Part shown: positions 43,783 through 55,353 of the stretch, in pieces | Layout: each line of letters opens with the position of its first letter | Position numbering within the stretch: position 1 is the stretch's first letter | Assembly (NCBI GenBank): GCA_029990175.1 | Contig: JARKIP010000005.1 | Coordinates: 55,665,001 to 55,729,000, forward strand | Reading direction: 5' to 3' | Length of the DNA stretch: 64,000 nucleotides | From: Petunia secreta | Taxonomy: Eukaryota > Streptophyta > Magnoliopsida > Solanales > Solanaceae | Program-made: the position numbers and the translations under genes | Notes under the pieces: model-generated | Told to the model about the DNA's origin: nothing | The model's input: the letters and a program-made list of their open reading frames with translations, nothing else | The model's database searches: none

Positions 43783-45135
43783 ATGAAGGGCCCGAGATTA
43801 AAGAGGTATTTCCTGATGAGCAACTTTTTGCTCTTGATGCAGCTGAGGTGCCATGGTATGCTGACATGGTGAATTTACTTGTGAGTAATGTGTACCCCCC
43901 CTGGGGCAACTGCTGAGCAAAAGCGTAAACTCCTTCATGAGAGTAGATTTTATGTGTGGGATGAGCCCTATTTGTACAAGATAGGGGTTGATCAACTAGC
44001 TAGGAGATGTATTCCAAGGGAAGAAGTAGAGCCGATTCTACAGAGCTGCCATTCCTCTCCTTATGGTGGCCACCTTGGTGGAGATCGAACAGCTGCAAAG
44101 GTACTCCAATCTGGTTTCTTTTGGCCTACTCTATTTAAAGATGCTCACGCATTAGTGAAGCAATGTGATCGTTGCCAAAGAACTGGGACTATTACTAGGC
44201 GTCACGAGATGCCTTTGAACAATATCTTGGAGATTGAGCTGTTTGATTGTTGGGGTATTGATTTTATGGGTCCATTCCCACCTTCTATGGGTCAAAAGTA
44301 CATCCTCGTAGCAGTTGATTATGTGTCCAAATAGGTGGAAGCTGTTGCACTTCCAACAAATGATGCGAGTGTGGTGGTGAAGTTTGTGAAGAAGAATATT
44401 TTCACTCGTTTTGGGACACCGCGGGCTATAATCAGTGATGAAGGTACGCACTTTTGTAACCGCTTGTTCAATAAATTGTTGGCTAAGTATGGGGTTCGCC
44501 ACAAGGTGGCTACTGCTTATCATCCCCAAACTAGTGGCCAAGTGGAAGTGTCTAATAGAGAGATCAAGCAAATCCTTGAGAAGACTGTGAATGCCTCGAG
44601 GAAGGATTGGGCTATGAAGTTAGATGATGCTCTCTGGGCCTATCGAACCGCATTCAAAACACCTATTGGAACTTCTCCATATAGGCTTGTTTATGGTAAG
44701 GCCTGTCACTTGCCGGTTGAATTAGAGCATAAGGCGTATTGGGCTATTCAAAAGCTCAACCTTGATATGGCCTTAGCGGGTGAGAAGAGGATGCTCCAAT
44801 TGCATAAACTTGAAGAGTTCCGTTTCCATGCGTATGAAAATGCTAAATTATACAAGGAACGGACAAAGAAATGGCATGATAAGCACATTGAGCGTCGTTC
44901 TTTTGAGCCCGGGCAGCTTGTATTGTTGTTCAACTCGAGGTTGAAATTATTTCCGGGCAAGTTGAAGTCGAGATGGTCGGGGCCTTTTGAAGTTGTTCGT
45001 GTTACCGCACATGGTGCGGTGGAATTGAGAGCCCCGGATTCTGAGAACACATTTTTGGTTAATGGTCAACGGGTGAAACATTATTGGGGAGGTGCGGTGA
45101 ATCACCACACTTCAATTACTTTGAGGGACCCTTGA
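43783..45135 (+). pseudogene. Integrase of the Athila element
   Basis: Two small frame changes (about 43735 and 43900) precede the zinc-binding domain: HSSPYGGHLGGDRTAAKVL with CDRCQRTG, 44050-44180. The core has the first Asp in WGIDFMGPF (near 44260). A TAG at 44332-44334 replaces the Trp of the usual SKWVEA. The second Asp is in ISDEGTHF (near 44435) and the Glu in GQVEVSNREIKQ (near 44545). The C-terminal part, FNSRLKLFPGKLKSRWSGPF, runs to 45135 with an intact end. Apart from these lesions the catalytic residues are present. Confidence 0.93.
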
Positions 45136-45745
45136 TTTATACCCCTCGTGCCACGATGTTAAATAAGGCGGTTCTCGGGAGGCAACCCGAGTTTGTACTT
45201 GTAATAGTTTAGTTTTTTTATTTTTATAGTGTCACGTAGTTGTTTTTGTGTGTCGTTTTTGTAGGAATTGGGTGAGCTAAACAAGGTGAAATTAATGCAT
45301 TGAGGGGTGCGGGACGTCTCGAGTCATGTCTCGCGCTTGGGGTTGCACATGGAATCAAAAATCGGTGCGAAAAAACGTGCTCGGGCGCGTTCGGGAGTGC
45401 CCCGAGCCTCCCAAAGCAAAAAATTTAAGCTGAAGAAAAGTGGCCTGGCGCATTGGGAAGCATGCCGCGCCCCCAGCGCGCCAGGATAGGCAGTAGCTCA
45501 GTATTTTGACCGCAATAAGGGCGTGGCGCGCTGGCCACAGCGCCCAGCCAAAAATCTGTGAGTTTTGCCGGGTCAAACGGGTTTTGACCCGCGACCCGGT
45601 CTTCCCCATCCCCTTATACCCGATTCTAAACACCTATTTTTCATTATTTTCACTCCCAATCACTCTCTAATCACTCCCAACTTCATCTCTATCACTTGGA
45701 ATCATTCCAAATCTTGTGCAATCCATCCTAAATCATTCAAGTACC
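45136..45745 (+). other. Non-coding spacer between Athila integrase and the extra ORF
   Basis: The spacer contains GGGAGGCAACCCGAG (45177-45191) just after integrase and GC-rich GCGCC words (45350-45550) like those in the LTR. It probably serves as the leader for the downstream ORF. The short ORFs here have no recognisable domain. Confidence 0.5.
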
Positions 45746-46996
45746 ATGGTGACTACTCCTTTGCCAAACAAGAGCTCTTCCTCCGCTTCGGGCTCGAGAA
45801 AAACACTTCAAGTCGGGCCTTCCACTACCAAGCAAAAGGGTAAGGCACCGGCCAAACCCAAGGCTAAAGGCAAGGCTAAGATTCCAAAGAACGCAGTGCC
45901 GATACCACGTCCCGGAGGCAAGACCCGTTATGGCCTCCCTTTTGTAAAGAAGGGGGAATGCCAAACATGGTACAAGAGTGTGCGGCTTGCGGGGTACATA
46001 CCCAAGCAAGCCATTGATAAACGACCGGTGATGCAAAAATTTAGAAGTGTGGCCGAAGCGATCATTGCTCTAAAATGGGACTCGGTATTTGAGAGTCCGG
46101 GGCACGCCAACTTGGACATAGTACAAGAATTGTATGCAAATTGGGAGCTCGAGGAAGCTTGGAAGGAGGATGATGTGGTGACAGTTCGGGGAGTGAAAGT
46201 GAAGTTGGATCCTACGGCATTGAATGCCTTTTTGGGGGTCGATGACCCCGATTATGATGATTTGAGGGAGTACATCAAGAAGCCGGATTATAAAGCTTTG
46301 CGGGATACATTATGTGGCGAGAGCTCCACTCACAAGTGGGAGCGCACTGCCACCGGAAGACACAAGTTCATGTATTTCTCGCAGTTTCTTAAACCGGCCC
46401 GTGTGTGGATGCGGTTCATAAATGCACGTATACTACCATGTTCCCATTACTCCGAGGTCACTAAGACTCGGGCGTGCATGGTGTACTTCTTCATGATTGG
46501 GAGGTCGGTGAACATTGGATACTACATGTTGCGCGTTATAAAAGAGCAACGAAAATCTGATTCATGTAGTAGATTGTACTTTGGGAACCTCTTGACCCGT
46601 TACTTAGAGAAGGCGGGCGTCCCCGTAGATGAGATTGGGGATCGCATTGTCCCTGATATAGGGAAGCCTTTTGACATTGCTTCGGTCAAGGGGGTGACCA
46701 CCACCGCGCCGGTGAAGCTGACGGTAGACGAGTGGCGGGAGGCAGACGCCAACTTGACTGCGCGTCAGTACTTGATGATGGAGGCGATGGCCCGTTAGTC
46801 GGGCGTTGATTTGACTGCTATTGACCGCAAGGTCCCGCTCCTGGAGACCTCGAAGGGTCTGATTGGCATGATTCGAGCTAGAACGGTGGATCCGCAGGAT
46901 GAGAACACGGATTCAGATGTTGTGGCTAATGATCCGGATAGCGAGGTTGAGGCAGCTGATTCTGAGGGCGGTGGCTCTGATGAGGAGGAGGATTAG
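45746..46996 (+). pseudogene. Extra ORF in the env position of Athila (plant transposon-protein domain)
   Basis: The likely start is the ATG at 45746, in a Ser/Lys-rich basic N-terminus (to about 45915). A folded region follows (about 46030-46640) with VAEAIIALKWDSVFE, VRGVKVKLDPTALNAFLGV, WMRFINARILPCSH and LYFGNLLTRYLEKAGVP. This matches the family called putative plant transposon protein (Transposase_32-like); the name does not imply transposase activity. A TAG at 46796-46798 precedes a short continuation in the same frame, with a Glu/Asp-rich tail ending at 46996. I saw no signal peptide or membrane segment, so an envelope role has no support here. Function unknown. Confidence 0.75.
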
Positions 46997-47093
46997 GTCC
47001 ACACTCCTGCGCACCACCCAGATTTCAGGGCAGTTTTCTTATACTTTTACTTTTGCACTTACTTCTTTGTCGCACTGGGACACTGCTTAGTTT

Positions 47094-47106
47094 AAGTGTG
47101 GGGTGG
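47094..47106 (+). promoter_or_regulatory. Upstream copy of the Athila polypurine tract
   Basis: AAGTGTGGGGTGG, identical to the tract against the 3' LTR but 1.7 kb upstream, about 100 bases after the extra ORF. It could prime a second plus-strand start. Confidence 0.6.
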
Positions 47107-48057
47107 GGTACTGCCCTTTATCTATTTTTGAGGTTAGGATGCATGTACCATAGGATCTTTTCTTTTGTCACTTGACTTTATTTTGATTTGTTTCTTGCTT
47201 TAATATATGAAAAAAAAAAATTAGAAAACCAATGAAAAATTCCAAAAAGATTTTCCTTTTAGTTTTATTAGTGGTACATGTCATCTGCCCCGTGGTTTTT
47301 CTTATAACCTCGGTTCTTTTCCACGGGGAGGCCTTTGAACCGGGTAGTTTTTTATTTTTAGGATTAGGATAGTTAGTTGTAGATGACCCTAGACGTAGAA
47401 AAAAGGTAGAATGCTAGGTGCCTTTGATTTGTTTGATACCGATGAACTTGGACTTGATTGCATGTGCTATTTGTGGTGTCCTTGATTTTTAATTTTGATG
47501 CATGCCTAGGAAAAACATGGAACGACCCCCTTGAGATGCTTGAGTCCGCTTGCTTGACTTGATTGTTAAACCTTTGTGCATGAGTGCTTAAATTTCCACA
47601 AGTTACATTCTAGATGCTTGATTGAGAGTTGTTGATGGAACTTCTTTGTGTGGACCATGTGCAATGTGAGTTGTGAGGCATGTTCTTGTTTACTCCATGT
47701 TTGCATACTAATGTCTAGAACTTGCCCCGTGTGTGTGCAAAGCGAAATCCCAGGTTTGCTCTAGTCAGGAAATGATACAAGGCCTTCTTTTGTTGCCTAC
47801 CCTTACATATATACCTTGAACAACAAAAAATTGTTGTTGTGATTTCCTTGATCCTTTTTGTTGGTACCCACACCCCGAGCCTACCCATTTGTTCTTAATT
47901 GACTCTTTTGGTCCTTTACTCCTTAAGCACTTTATTGATATTTTGTTGTTGATTGGAGTTGTGGTTGGATGTTGGGAGGTTTTTGAGTGGAACTAATGAA
48001 AGGAAATAATTGTTAAAATTGTGAAGTAGTGAAAAGCATTGGCAAGGTTGGATGAAA

Positions 48058-48143
48058 TTGAAAAAAAAGAAAAGAAGAAAGAAAAAAATATAACAAAGTT
48101 GAAAAGAAAGAAAAATTGGGAAAAGAAAAAAAAAAAAGAAAAA
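48058..48143 (+). repeat. Purine-rich low-complexity tract (A/G)
   Basis: Mostly A with interspersed G (GAAAAAAAAG, AAAGAAGAAAG), interrupted by a short TATAACAAAGTTG segment. The ORFs over it are artefacts of composition. Confidence 0.8.
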
Positions 48144-48818
48144 GATGTCCATTCCTTGCTAGTGTGTCTAAATGAAAAATGCTACTTGTGTGAAGGTGTA
48201 TGTGTAGAAGTTGTTGATTTGGGTGGCTTGATGAAATTGATGATTAATTTGAATGTGATGTATTAAAGTCCTTAGGAGGTAGTCACTATTACCATATGTA
48301 TCCTACCCGCTCCTTAGCCTACATTACGACCTTTCTAAAGTCCTAGTTAATCCCGATTGGAGTGAGCTTACATTAGTGGATTCCTATACTACGGGTAAGC
48401 CTATGGTACGTTGTGTACAACATGTGATACTTTCATGAGAGTGAGTGAATTTATTTGTATTGCCCCCATTCTATTCATGATATTGATTTTGTGTGTGATT
48501 TTGGGGGGCGCTCTTTTGCTTCATATTGGTGAGGGCACGTGGTTTGCATGAAGTAGATGAAGTTGATGGCTCTTGGTTGAGTAGATAGGTGTGATTTTGT
48601 CGGAGCATGGTTGCATTAAGTTGAGTTTGTGCATTTGAGCTATTTTGGGGTGGTTGTTCTCATATTTTTGGTTTTGGTAAATTGTTGGCATGTTGTAGAT
48701 CCATAGTAGTCATGTATGCATTGGTTCAATGGTCGATATCAACCATAGTCATAGGCAGACCTGTTTTACCTAGGTTGGGGAAGTGAGATGTGACTTACTC
48801 GAGGGCGAGCAAGGGTTC

Positions 48819-48831
48819 AAGTGTGGGGTGG
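48819..48831 (+). promoter_or_regulatory. LTR-proximal polypurine tract of Athila
   Basis: AAGTGTGGGGTGG directly precedes the LTR start TGATATTTGG at 48832. Confidence 0.85.
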
Positions 48832-50178
48832 TGATATTTGGCATTTTATGCCTATATTTCCTTAATAATTCCGCATATTTGAGCTTGTTTTGCACTCGTT
48901 TATTAGTTGTGAATGTGGTTGTACACTGATTTTGCGTTGTGCGTGTGTAGGTTGTTACGCGGTTCATTTGGAGTTTTTCGGAGCTTGATTGAGCATGAAT
49001 TGGTTGAAGGATGACTGAGGATTGGATTGAGCACGCGAAAGCACGACACGGACACGATTTCGGACCACGGAAGAAGGCGAGTTGGCTGGGCGCTGTGGGG
49101 CACGTGGCGCGCCCTCCACCGCGCCCCACTGCCCAGCGCGGTTCCCAACGTGGTGCGCCCCTAAGGCGCCCAAATTGTGGCGTTACTGATCATCTTGGCG
49201 CTTTCCGAGGCGCGGGGCGCCCGTTATAGCGCCCCGTGTGCGGTTTTTCACTTCCTATTCCGTCTAGTATTGGGTCTAAGTTATTACTAGGTGTTTGTAA
49301 ACACTATAAATAGACTTGTACTTAGTTTTTGAAAGGGAGTTGATACCTTGGGAGCAATATTGAGAGCTACATACTCATTGAACAAGGGTTTATTCCTAAT
49401 CTTTCATCTATTACATCATTTACTTCATTATTACACCAAATTATTGCCTTGTGATTATGAATATGTGTTGCTAAACTTCACGTTCTAGGGTTAGAGTATT
49501 ACATGAAGGTTGATTGTTGAAGGTTGATTCCCATTGATTTAATCCCATAACGGGTTGCTTATTCTTTCTTGATTTCACATGTGTAATTGTTAGAGCTCGA
49601 TAATTATACATCATCTATGGTTTTTAGATTGAACTCGAAAGAGGGAATTTAATTACGTAATAAGGAAGAATAGAACTAGTTTGTGAACCCGGGCATCGGG
49701 GAACCAATTCGCGGGTAGGATAGACATATACTTGCTTGCCTAGTTTAACTCATTACATGAATCTTAATGCGTGCATGTGATTTAACCCATAGACATATAG
49801 GGATTGAAGTAGCTTGCATAGACTGTGAAGAACTGAAAGGTTTTCACAGTTACATTTACTCTGTCAGTTAGTAACCCGGGATTTAAGAAGTGGAATCAAT
49901 TGGATACATCAATTGGATTGTTCGTAACTCTGACCCTGGACCGCTCTCTTGATATTGTTAAACAACCAAAGTATTCCTCATTGCTTGACTACATCTTTAG
50001 CACTTTACATACTGCACTTTAGTTATAAAAACTCTTACAACCAAGAAAAAGACCCCTGAGTAGTTTGGAGGAATTGTTTGTTAGGTATTAGTCTGCTTAG
50101 TCCTCGTGGGAACGATATTCGATTTATCACTTTATTACTTGTCGACCGCGTATACTTGCGTGTGCGTTGGGAGCAACA
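48832..50178 (+). repeat. 3' LTR of the Athila element
   Basis: 1347 bases, the same length as the 5' LTR with about 15 substitutions and no indels noted. It ends in CAACA, followed by the CATCC duplication. Confidence 0.95.
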
Positions 50179-50183
50179 CATCC

Positions 50184-50626
50184 AAGTTCTTGCCCAAACC
50201 TTTGCCAGGCTCATAGCCTTGTTTGATCATGATGCCTATGACCCAGTCTCCGGGCCACTTTGCGGATCGTGGGAGTACATATGGCTCTTCGATCACTACT
50301 TCCATAGGTTCGGGTGCCTTGGGTATCCACACTTGCTTTCCTTTTGTTTCTTCAGAGATGTGGTTCTAGTTTAGGCGGGCATTGGGTGAGTATACTGGTC
50401 GCTTTTCAGTCTTAGCGGGTAGGGTCTCACGAAATTCGCTTGAGGGCACTCCCCAATCAGACATGACTGGTTCCCACACAAAATTCCTCCCCTCATAGCC
50501 TTTGCCTTGGCCATCCCAGTAGGCACTGTAAAAGTTCCTCTTCTTTTCTTCGACCCCAGGCGGTGTGTTGACCAACTTAGGAGCAAAGTGTGTAGTGTAA
50601 CCCCCTTGGACCGTGTCTGTGGGATT
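50184..50626 (-). pseudogene. Ogre-like protease-RT linker with G-patch motif, part right of Athila
   Basis: On the minus strand the frame includes EGRNFVWEPVMSDWG, then MEVVIEEPY and, next to the insertion, GYEPGKGLGKNLDG. The last is a G-patch-like glycine-rich motif that occurs in Tat/Ogre polyproteins and may bind nucleic acid. The frame is cut at CATCC by Athila and resumes at 38263. A stop near 50370 separates two ORF pieces. Confidence 0.75.
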
Positions 50627-51721
50627 CTAACTTGAATTGTAGTTCTTGCGGCGTCCTCCTCGAGTGCCTTGCACTGCTCCCATGAGTTCTACCGTATAGA
50701 ATGCCTGCCCATCAGGAGTATTCCCTTCAATTGCTGGTATGGTTCGCTCATTGTAGATAGAGTTTTTCCCCTCACCCACTACCACCTCTTTGTGGTCCCA
50801 TTCAAACTTTACGGTTTGGTGCAATGTGGAAGGCACCGCACCAGCCATATGGATCCAAGGCCTCCCCAGTAGCAGATTGTAGGAAGCAGAGATGTCCATG
50901 ACATAGAATTCGGCAGTGAATTCCACAGGGTCGACCATGATAGTTAGGTCGATCTCCCCAATAGTGCTCCTTTGTGACCCATCGAACGCCTTCACCTTCA
51001 TGTCGCTCTCCCTTATCTTGCTTTGGTCAATTCCCATTCTTTTCAGAGTGATGAACGGGCATATGTTCAAACCGGAACCTCCGTCGATCAAGACCCTTCC
51101 TACAAACCAATCTTTGCATTTGACAGTGACGTGCAAAGCTTTGTTGTGACTTAACCCTTCAGGTGGCAGCTCATCTTCGTAAAATGCAATTCGGTTGGCC
51201 TCCATGACTTGTCCAACCATGCTAGCCAGATTTTCCATTGAAGTGTCCACCAGAACATGTGCTTCGTCCAACACTTTCATCAAAGCACTTTGGTGGCTCT
51301 CCGATTTTAGGAGTAAAGCTAAAACAGAGATTTGTTCTGGAGTTTTGCCCAAGTGCTCAACTATGGAGTACTCCTTTGCTTGCACCTTCTTCCACAACCC
51401 TTTAGACTCCTCTTCGCCGATACCTTGTCTATCTCGAACAAGGTGCTCGGGAGTATAAATCCTTCAACTCCTAGTAACCCCTTGCGCAGCAACGGTCTCA
51501 ACTGTGGACTTGTTCTTCTTTTCCATTTTGTAATCCCATGGTACCGCCTTGTCGCTGTATGGGGGAACTGCATCGACATAGAACTTGGGAGCCACTTCTA
51601 CCTCAATGGGCTCTGGTGCTGTTGCGGCTTGAGCAACTGAAGCAGTTGCTGGTACCTTTTCTTTTGCCTTAACAATAGTCCCTTCCAAGTCGCACTCCTC
51701 ATCAAACTCGATCAGGTTCAC
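50627..51721 (-). pseudogene. Aspartic protease region of the Ogre-like element
   Basis: A Pro/Ala/Val-rich linker (51721-51464) precedes a 256-codon frame (51397-50627). Its active site is VLIDGGSGLNICPF (near 51085), where D-G-G is the Tat-type variant of D-S/T-G. YNLLLGRPWIHMAGAVPSTLHQ (near 50880-50815) is the conserved second half. A stop and frame change lie between 51464 and 51397. Confidence 0.85.
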
Positions 51722-51830
51722 CCTATTGTCTCCATGATTAGGCAGGGGGGTAGTTGTGCACGTTCGGAGTCTTCAAGTGTATCACCTTTTGGTTGATCAA
51801 GTCTTGTATCTTGTCCCTCAAGGTGTAGAA

Positions 51831-53360
51831 CTATTCAGTATCGTGACCAGGTCCTCTAGAGTGATAGGCACAGGTTTTGGTTTGATCGAAGTAGGGTGTC
51901 ATCCTATCAGGCATTTTGAATGGCACGGGTAGTAAGTGGCCGACTACTTTGAGTCTCTCGAACAACTGAGTGCGAGATTCAGCCAACGGGGTATAATTTC
52001 TTTTGGGTCTTGAGTTTTTATTGGCGTGAGGCCTTGGTGAATAGGTATTGGTGTTTCGGTAGTTGGGACTTTGTGGGTATGTTGGTCTTTCTGGTGGTGG
52101 GTTTTGGTACATGAGCTGGGTGTTATAGACTGGATAGGTGGATGTGGGTGGTATGTATGGATAGGATGGAGGAGGTGTTTGGTAGTAGTGGTTATGTGTA
52201 GGGGATTGGTCAAGTGACGCGGCCATGAAGGAGGCATCGTCCTTCTTTTTCCTTGAGGTGGTAGTGTTGCCAGCTTGTAAGGCTTTGTTAGCGGCTTGTA
52301 GTGCGGCCAGACTAACAATCCTTCCAGTCATCGGTCCATCTTCGACCATGTCTCCAATCTTGATCAACTCTCCAAACTTCTTATCTTGCAGATTCAACAT
52401 TTTGTCAAAATAGACATCTTCTTGTATGCGGATGAAAGTTGCCACTATCTCGGCGTCTTTCATGAGAGGTTGGACTTTGGCGGCTTCAGCACTCCATCTA
52501 GTTGCAAACTCTCTAAAAGTCTCAGTGGGCTTCTTCTTCAATTTCTCTAGATAGAACCGGTCGGGCATAGCATCAGTGTTGTGCCCAAAACTGTCGACGA
52601 AGTCTCCAGCCATTGCTTCCCAACTCGTCCACTTCTTTGTTTGTTGCTTAGAGTACCATACCAGTACATCTCCAGCCAGACTGCGGTCGAACAGCTGCAT
52701 GCGGATCTTTTCGTCGTGTCCAACTCCAATTAACTTGTCACAGTAAGATCTTAAATGAGCCATAGGGTCTCCACTACCATCGAACATGTTGAACATGGGT
52801 GTCTTGTATCCTTCGGGCAGCTTTAAGTCAGGATACAAGCAGAGGTCCTCATAAGCTAACCCTCGGGTTCCTTTGGTGTCTTGGAGTTGCTTGAACTTCT
52901 CCACCAGCCATTGGACTTGCTCCTTGGTGTTGTCTGGGTCTTCTTTGGTCCAGGCATACATTTCATGATCTTTGGTGGGTGATGCGATGGTTTTGGTTTC
53001 AATGGTGAAGGAGGGTAAGTTGTTTTGTGGTACTTTTGGTGGTGCAGTATAGGTAGGGTAAGGAATGTCTTTTTTAAGGTAGAGTGGATCTTTGACGTGA
53101 GGGAGAGTAGTTTGGTTTGGTTCAATGATCTCATCAGTACGGGCAAGAGGGATCCTTTTTTCCAATTCAAGCAGCCTCTGCTCCAACTTAGCATAACTTT
53201 CATAGGCGACCATGCCTTGTTTCTCAGGAGTCCCATTTCCAACTTTGTCAAACTCAGCCATGATATTTCGTCTCGTTCTTGTCCTTGTAGGTAAAGGGGG
53301 AGGTGTTGGGATTGACCCTTTGGACCTCAACCGGTATTGCGGCGCGGCCAGAATGCACAA
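51831..53360 (-). CDS. Gag of the Ogre-like element (frame open 509 codons)
   Basis: This is the longest clean gene of the Ogre-like element. The N-terminus is basic and Pro-rich, with an LEQRLLELEKRI heptad stretch. The capsid domain has PMFNMFDGSGDPMAHLRSYCDKLIG (residues about 195-220), LAGDVLVWY and TWR-type motifs ETFREFATRWSAEAAKV. A Tyr/Pro-rich tail (about 390-460) precedes CAYHSRGPGHDTE, a Tat gag motif that normally continues into the protease region. Here a TAG at about 51830 ends the frame one codon after DTE. The start could be an internal Met (MAEFDKVG, about residue 34), which looks more like the real N-terminus. Confidence 0.85.
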   Translation of the reverse strand: MCILAAPQYRLRSKGSIPTPPPLPTRTRTRRNIMAEFDKVGNGTPEKQGMVAYESYAKLEQRLLELEKRIPLARTDEIIEPNQTTLPHVKDPLYLKKDIPYPTYTAPPKVPQNNLPSFTIETKTIASPTKDHEMYAWTKEDPDNTKEQVQWLVEKFKQLQDTKGTRGLAYEDLCLYPDLKLPEGYKTPMFNMFDGSGDPMAHLRSYCDKLIGVGHDEKIRMQLFDRSLAGDVLVWYSKQQTKKWTSWEAMAGDFVDSFGHNTDAMPDRFYLEKLKKKPTETFREFATRWSAEAAKVQPLMKDAEIVATFIRIQEDVYFDKMLNLQDKKFGELIKIGDMVEDGPMTGRIVSLAALQAANKALQAGNTTTSRKKKDDASFMAASLDQSPTHNHYYQTPPPSYPYIPPTSTYPVYNTQLMYQNPPPERPTYPQSPNYRNTNTYSPRPHANKNSRPKRNYTPLAESRTQLFERLKVVGHLLPVPFKMPDRMTPYFDQTKTCAYHSRGPGHDTE

Positions 53361-53717
53361 ACCAAACTATCAGGGACTTGGGGACTGGTACATCAAAAAT
53401 AAGAAAAGAAAATGTGAGTATACGTTAGTTCAAATAAGATCGCGTACTATCATGCATGGGACCACTTTTGTGCCAGAGGTAGGTCTATCAAAGATTTGAA
53501 GTAATGTTTGCACCAAACACATCCTTTCATCTGAATAAGCATAATCATCACTAGTCTAAAACCCTAAAATGACAAGATTTAATTTGATTTGCTTGGTTTT
53601 ATTACAACCACTAATTTAAAGATGATGACTCGATTAAGACGAAAATAACAACAAAAAGGGACAAGACGACTCGACTCGATACGACTAGACTAGGTGCCAA
53701 GCAAAGAGACTCCAGGT
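53361..53717 (-). other. Spacer between ORF1 and gag of the Ogre-like element
   Basis: AT-rich, non-coding. No motif recognised. Confidence 0.5.
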
Positions 53718-55353
53718 TCAAACATCAGCTCCAGCATCTTCCTTTTCCTTTTCCTCTTTGGCTTCTTCCTTGGGTTTGTGAACCAAACTTATGAGTAGAG
53801 GAGCAGCAAATGTCTCCATCAGGTATTTCCCAGCCTCCATGTCGCCCAAATCTTTTATGAAGAACTCGCAGATTTCTATTCCCTTTGCTTCCTTCTCTTC
53901 CAATTGTATTGACTTAAAATACTCTCCCCATCCTTTGAGCAAATCTTGTAAATTCCCAGCAGCTTGCCTTGCAGTCATGACCTTGCCGGTCCAATACTTG
54001 AGTTCATCCCCTTTGATCTTATCCTTGTATTGTATCCTTATTTCCCTTTCTTGTGTCACCCTTAACTCCTTTTTTCTTTGGTCAAACTCGTGTTTCAACT
54101 TCTTGTATTTTTCAGCAGCCTTTGGAGCTTTGGCTTTCCTTTTTAGTGTAATCTTGGATCAGAATCTTGCCTTATCTTCATTGAGCCATTGAGGATAGGT
54201 TAGGGTAGCTGTGAGGTTCACCCTACTATCTTGACCACGACAAAACTGCATAGTGAGCCTTGTTTCCCACATTGTCAATATGGTGAGAACCATCGGATGC
54301 TCGATGTCCTTTATATCAACGTTGATGCTTCTTCCCTCAGTCAACTGCGGAGTTTGTTATGTCATTCCACTTGCCGGAGGATCCTTAGAACATAGTGATG
54401 AGTTCCTTGGAATCCAATCAATGTCAAAAAAGTGATATCTTGACCTTCTATGGAGACAACGAAGCCAGCACAATTTTCAATCACCCATTGCACCTCTTGC
54501 AATTCCTTGAGCTTAGTGTACCAACCCTCCATGTTTGTAGGGTATTCCCATGCCACTTTTCCAGCCATACGGGTGCTATGTGAACAGATCCCTCCCTGCC
54601 AAGAGGGTTTTGGTGCTACCGGACTGACGGGGACATTGTGGAAATGCTCTATCAACCATATTGGCCGTAACAGGTTGCATCTTTCGAAGAAGTCTCCTCC
54701 CCCTCTACATTTGATTAAGGCTCTATAAACTTCTCCCAAAATCATTGGAACCAAACTTACTTGACATTTGAAAGCACCTTTACGTAACCCCTCTACTACT
54801 CTCCCTAGCCTTATGTCGATCTTGCCTCCTTTCTCGGGGAAAACCATACTACCCAGAAAAGCAATGATGAAATCATTAGATTCGGTCCACTCCCAATCTT
54901 GAATCTCCCACGCCTCAGTCCATTCGTGTCTAAGCGTTGGATCTCCAAATCTAGAATGCAAGTATTCCAACGTGACTTTTCCATCATGCACTCCCTCGAC
55001 ATATGGATCATAAAGAGCTCCCAGTAGTTCAATAAACTCCTTAGGGTCCACGTCTCGGGGATAAATCATGGTCTCGGGTCCAGGTTCTGACCCTGCTAGT
55101 CCTCTAAATTCTTCCAACATTGGTGCCAACTTGAAACCATTGAAATGAAACACAGCCCTTTTGTAGTCCCAGAAATATGTAGCAGCTTCAACCAAACCAG
55201 TCATGGCAGTGTACTTTTTTTTAGAGCTACCAACTCTCCCAACATCTTTTGAACATGAGCTTTGCTGACAATGGCCAAATCTTCCCACCAAAGTCTGATC
55301 AAGTGAGGAAGCCGGGAAACGATCTCAAATTAGAGAGTACCCTTTACAGCCAT
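53718..55353 (-). pseudogene. ORF1 of the Ogre-like element, upstream of gag
   Basis: An ATG at 55353 opens a frame with an early TAA, then a shift at an A-run near 55220, into the main 309-codon segment (55291-54362). This includes VEAATYFWDYKRAVFHFNGF, LAPMLEEFRGLAG, YLHSRFGDP and VEGLRKGAFKCQVSLVPMI. Another shift leads to a Lys/Glu-rich coiled-coil C-terminus (54098-53718) ending in an acidic KEEAKEEKEKED-type tail. An ORF upstream of gag is the mark of Ogre. The protein's function is unknown; related domains occur in many plant retroelement-derived proteins. Confidence 0.75.

Larger units (their letters stand above)
46997..48831 (+). other. Athila 3' untranslated region
   Basis: About 1.8 kb without a credible gene. 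It holds an A-run (47208-47220), a purine-rich low-complexity block (48058-48143) and two polypurine-like tracts. Confidence 0.7.
38264..50178 (+). mobile_element. Athila-lineage Ty3/Gypsy element, recent, inserted in the Ogre-like element
   Basis: Both LTRs are 1347 bases (38264-39610, 48832-50178), TGAT...CAACA. Target duplication CATCC is perfect (38259-38263 and 50179-50183). The primer-binding site TGGCGCCGTTGCCGGGGA is that of Athila elements. Order: gag, protease, RT, RNase H, integrase, an extra ORF in env position, a long 3' untranslated region, polypurine tract. The total length is 11.9 kb. Only about 15 LTR differences were counted (about 1 percent). Despite its youth it has several in-frame TAG codons and frameshifts, so it is not autonomous as it stands. 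Confidence 0.95.

Noticed and set aside
47916..48266. Phe-rich and Lys-rich ORFs on opposite strands
   Set aside because: Translation of an A/G low-complexity tract.
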